A DNA stretch of 12,236 bases from SAR116 cluster bacterium. GTDB lineage: Bacteria; Pseudomonadota; Alphaproteobacteria; Puniceispirillales; Puniceispirillaceae. The notes under the pieces were generated by a model that did not search any database, was not told where the DNA came from, and saw only the letters and a program-made list of their open reading frames with translations. The position numbers were made by a program, and so were the translations under genes. Of the stretch, positions 10,686-12,236 are shown one piece after another. The DNA is taken from contig PBLR01000010.1 in assembly GCA_002722385.1 (NCBI GenBank), positions 1 to 12,236 on the forward strand. The letters are read 5' to 3'. How positions within the stretch are numbered: position 1 is the first letter of the stretch; each line of letters begins with the position of its first letter.

Positions 10686-11591
10686 GTGAGCCATACCATC
10701 AGTAAACCCCAGCCGCTGGATTTTTTGATTCTGCTGGTTTTGTCTGTGATCTGGGGATCTGCCTTCGGGGCCATTAAAATCGCTGTTGACGGGTCAGCCC
10801 CGTTCAGTGTTGTCGCGGCGCGTACCACGATTGGCAGTTTGGGAATCTGTTTGTGGCTGGCGATCTCCGGCGGGTTTCGGCTGGACTGGCGGGCCCTGCC
10901 CTGGGGCAGGCTGGCAGCGATCGCCTTTCTGGGCACCTTGTTACCCTTTTTTCTGATCAGCTGGGCAGAACAATTTGTGGACAGTTCTGTTGCGGGTCTG
11001 TTGAACGGAACGGGCCCTCTTGTCACGGTTTTGGGGGCACATTTCATCACCCGTGATGAGCTGCTGACAAAAGGCCGGCTGTTTGGTGTTTTGCTGGGGC
11101 TGGGCGGTGTTTTCATTCTTATGTATGACGGGGTGAACAAATTGGGCGGCTCTTCACTGATTTCCCAGCTGGCCCTGATGCTGGCCTTTTCCTGTTATGC
11201 TGGCGGTAATCTGATGGTCAGAGGGTTGACCGGCATTAAGCCTGTCCAGCTGACCGGTTTTTCTTTGGTTCTGTCCTCTGTTGTGGCCATACCTCTGGCG
11301 CTTGTTCTGGAACAACCCGATCCGGTCAGCTGGTCAACTGATGTCTGGGCAGCCTTGCTCTGGCTGGGGCTTGTATCGACAGCCTTTGCCTTTTCCCTGC
11401 GCTATGTTTTAATTAACCGGGCAGGGGCGGGTTTTATGTCAAATGTTGGTTATACAATCCCCATGGTTGCTGTCGTGATCGGGCTTGTGGTGTTGGGTGA
11501 ACCTGTGACCCTGCCAAAATTTCTGGCCCTGCTTGTGATTCTGGCCAGCTTATATATCACCCGCCGGGCAGGCGTGAAATTAAGGAGCTGA
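10686..11591 (+). CDS. EamA/DMT-family transporter (second of two)
   Basis: This 301-residue inner-membrane protein has about ten hydrophobic helices in two EamA halves. The first helix has the common V-I-W-G-S-A-F motif, the first half ends with G-T-G-P-L-V-T-V-L-G, and the second half carries the matching N-V-G-Y-T-I-P-M-V-A-V-V-I-G followed by L-G-E-P-V. It is only distantly similar to the transporter just upstream, so the pair does not look like a recent duplication. The likely start is the GTG at 10686, 26 bases after the preceding stop and with a good GGAG upstream; GTG 10668 is an alternative. The next gene starts 1 base after its stop. The substrate cannot be assigned; export of a small metabolite is the usual role in this family. 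Confidence 0.88.
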   Translation: MSHTISKPQPLDFLILLVLSVIWGSAFGAIKIAVDGSAPFSVVAARTTIGSLGICLWLAISGGFRLDWRALPWGRLAAIAFLGTLLPFFLISWAEQFVDSSVAGLLNGTGPLVTVLGAHFITRDELLTKGRLFGVLLGLGGVFILMYDGVNKLGGSSLISQLALMLAFSCYAGGNLMVRGLTGIKPVQLTGFSLVLSSVVAIPLALVLEQPDPVSWSTDVWAALLWLGLVSTAFAFSLRYVLINRAGAGFMSNVGYTIPMVAVVIGLVVLGEPVTLPKFLALLVILASLYITRRAGVKLRS

Positions 11592-11592
11592 T

Positions 11593-12236
11593 ATGTATAA
11601 AGCCGTCTTGTTTGATGCCTATGGTACCTTGTTGGATGTTGATGCGGCTGCGGCCAAGCTGGCGGCAACAGGCCGGTTTCCTGAACTGAAGACGTTGTGG
11701 CCAGAACTGGCCGCAATTTGGCGATCCCGCCAGCTGAACTACACCTGGCTGCGGTCTCTTTCACACAGCTATGCCCCGTTCTGGCAGCTGACCTGCGACT
11801 CACTGGATTATGCGCTGGAATCCCTTCAGCTTGATAACCAGGAGATGCGAGACGCGCTTCTTGATCTGTATCGTGAACTGGACGCCTATGATGATGCGCG
11901 CCCGGCCCTGGATGCGGTTCACGCTGCCGGCTTGCCGGCGGCTGTGCTCTCAAACGGCAATCAGCAGATGATCGATCATGCGTTTGCCGCGGCAGGGCTG
12001 ACAGACAGACTGGACAGTTTATTATCTGTTGAAGATGTCGGCGTGTTCAAGCCTGACCCCCGTGTCTATCAGCTGGGCTGCGCGCGCTATACAGCGAAGC
12101 CTGAAGACATTTTATTTGTCTCTTCAAATGGCTGGGATGCGGCGGCGGCTGGTCTGTTCGGCTTTAAAACCATTTGGGCGAATCGGGCAGGTATGCCTGT
12201 TGAACGGCTGCCGCGCCAGCCTGATTTCATCGCTTC
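11593..12236 (+). CDS. HAD-superfamily hydrolase, L-2-haloacid dehalogenase type (3' end cut off)
   Basis: The reading frame starts at ATG 11593 behind a strong AAGGAG (11582-11587) and runs off the window after 214 codons. By comparison with L-2-haloacid dehalogenases, about 15 C-terminal residues are missing. The family's key residues are all present: nucleophile Asp8 and Thr12 in FDAYGTL, Arg44 in WRSRQLNYTWLR, Ser120-Asn121 in LSNG, Lys153 and Tyr159 in KPDPRVY, and Ser177, Asn179 and Asp182 in SSNGWDA. These correspond to the catalytic set of Pseudomonas L-DEX. The predicted reaction is hydrolysis of short L-2-haloacids to D-2-hydroxyacids, by an Asp-ester intermediate. The true substrate may differ, as many relatives are only annotated by homology. 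It is tightly linked to the transporter upstream (1-base gap), suggesting one transcript. Confidence 0.9.
   Translation, partial: MYKAVLFDAYGTLLDVDAAAAKLAATGRFPELKTLWPELAAIWRSRQLNYTWLRSLSHSYAPFWQLTCDSLDYALESLQLDNQEMRDALLDLYRELDAYDDARPALDAVHAAGLPAAVLSNGNQQMIDHAFAAAGLTDRLDSLLSVEDVGVFKPDPRVYQLGCARYTAKPEDILFVSSNGWDAAAAGLFGFKTIWANRAGMPVERLPRQPDFIA

Noticed and set aside
10012..11140. Long minus-strand open frames (189 and 195 codons) across the two transporter genes
   Set aside because: They are antisense shadows of strongly coding, hydrophobic genes; their low-complexity polar proteins show no recognisable domain.

Overview
The window looks like the replication-initiation locus of an alphaproteobacterium with a moderate G+C content (a little over half by eye). 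Two things point there: the gene order dnaA-dnaN-recF-gyrB, and a RegB/RegA (PrrB/PrrA, ActS/ActR) redox two-component pair whose response regulator is almost a textbook alphaproteobacterial RegA. A marine SAR116-like lineage would fit the base composition and gene set, but that is only a guess. All genes lie on the + strand, are tightly packed and show the same codon style, so nothing suggests an island, prophage or insertion sequence. No rRNA, tRNA, CRISPR array or mobile element was seen, and no non-coding stretch exceeds about 160 bases.

Layout: (1) 1-1329, dnaA without its 5' end; (2) 1330-1487, the largest gap, holding a perfect 7-bp stem-loop and a possible extended -10 promoter for dnaN; (3) 1488-3880, dnaN and recF; (4) 3940-6375, gyrB; (5) 6383-8294, a RegB-type membrane sensor kinase starting 7 bp after gyrB, then the RegA-type regulator; (6) 8355-9760, a small DUF1737 protein whose stop overlaps the start of metZ (O-succinylhomoserine sulfhydrylase); (7) 9769-11591, two different EamA/DMT-family membrane transporters; (8) 11593-12236, an L-2-haloacid dehalogenase-type HAD hydrolase cut by the window end.

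The first block builds the replication machinery: DnaA opens the origin, DnaN is the sliding clamp, RecF helps recombination at stalled forks, and GyrB is the ATPase subunit of gyrase. RegB/RegA would sense respiratory redox state and control energy metabolism. MetZ makes homocysteine for methionine synthesis. The two transporters and the dehalogenase have no assigned substrate. Gaps from gyrB onward are short (67 bp or less) and no convincing terminator was found, so much of the right-hand half may be one or two long transcripts.

I found no clearly undescribed system. The best lead is the kinase. It keeps its quinone-binding motif and redox cysteine, but the usually acidic residue after the phospho-accepting histidine is a lysine. 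Its placement directly behind gyrB is also unusual as far as I know.
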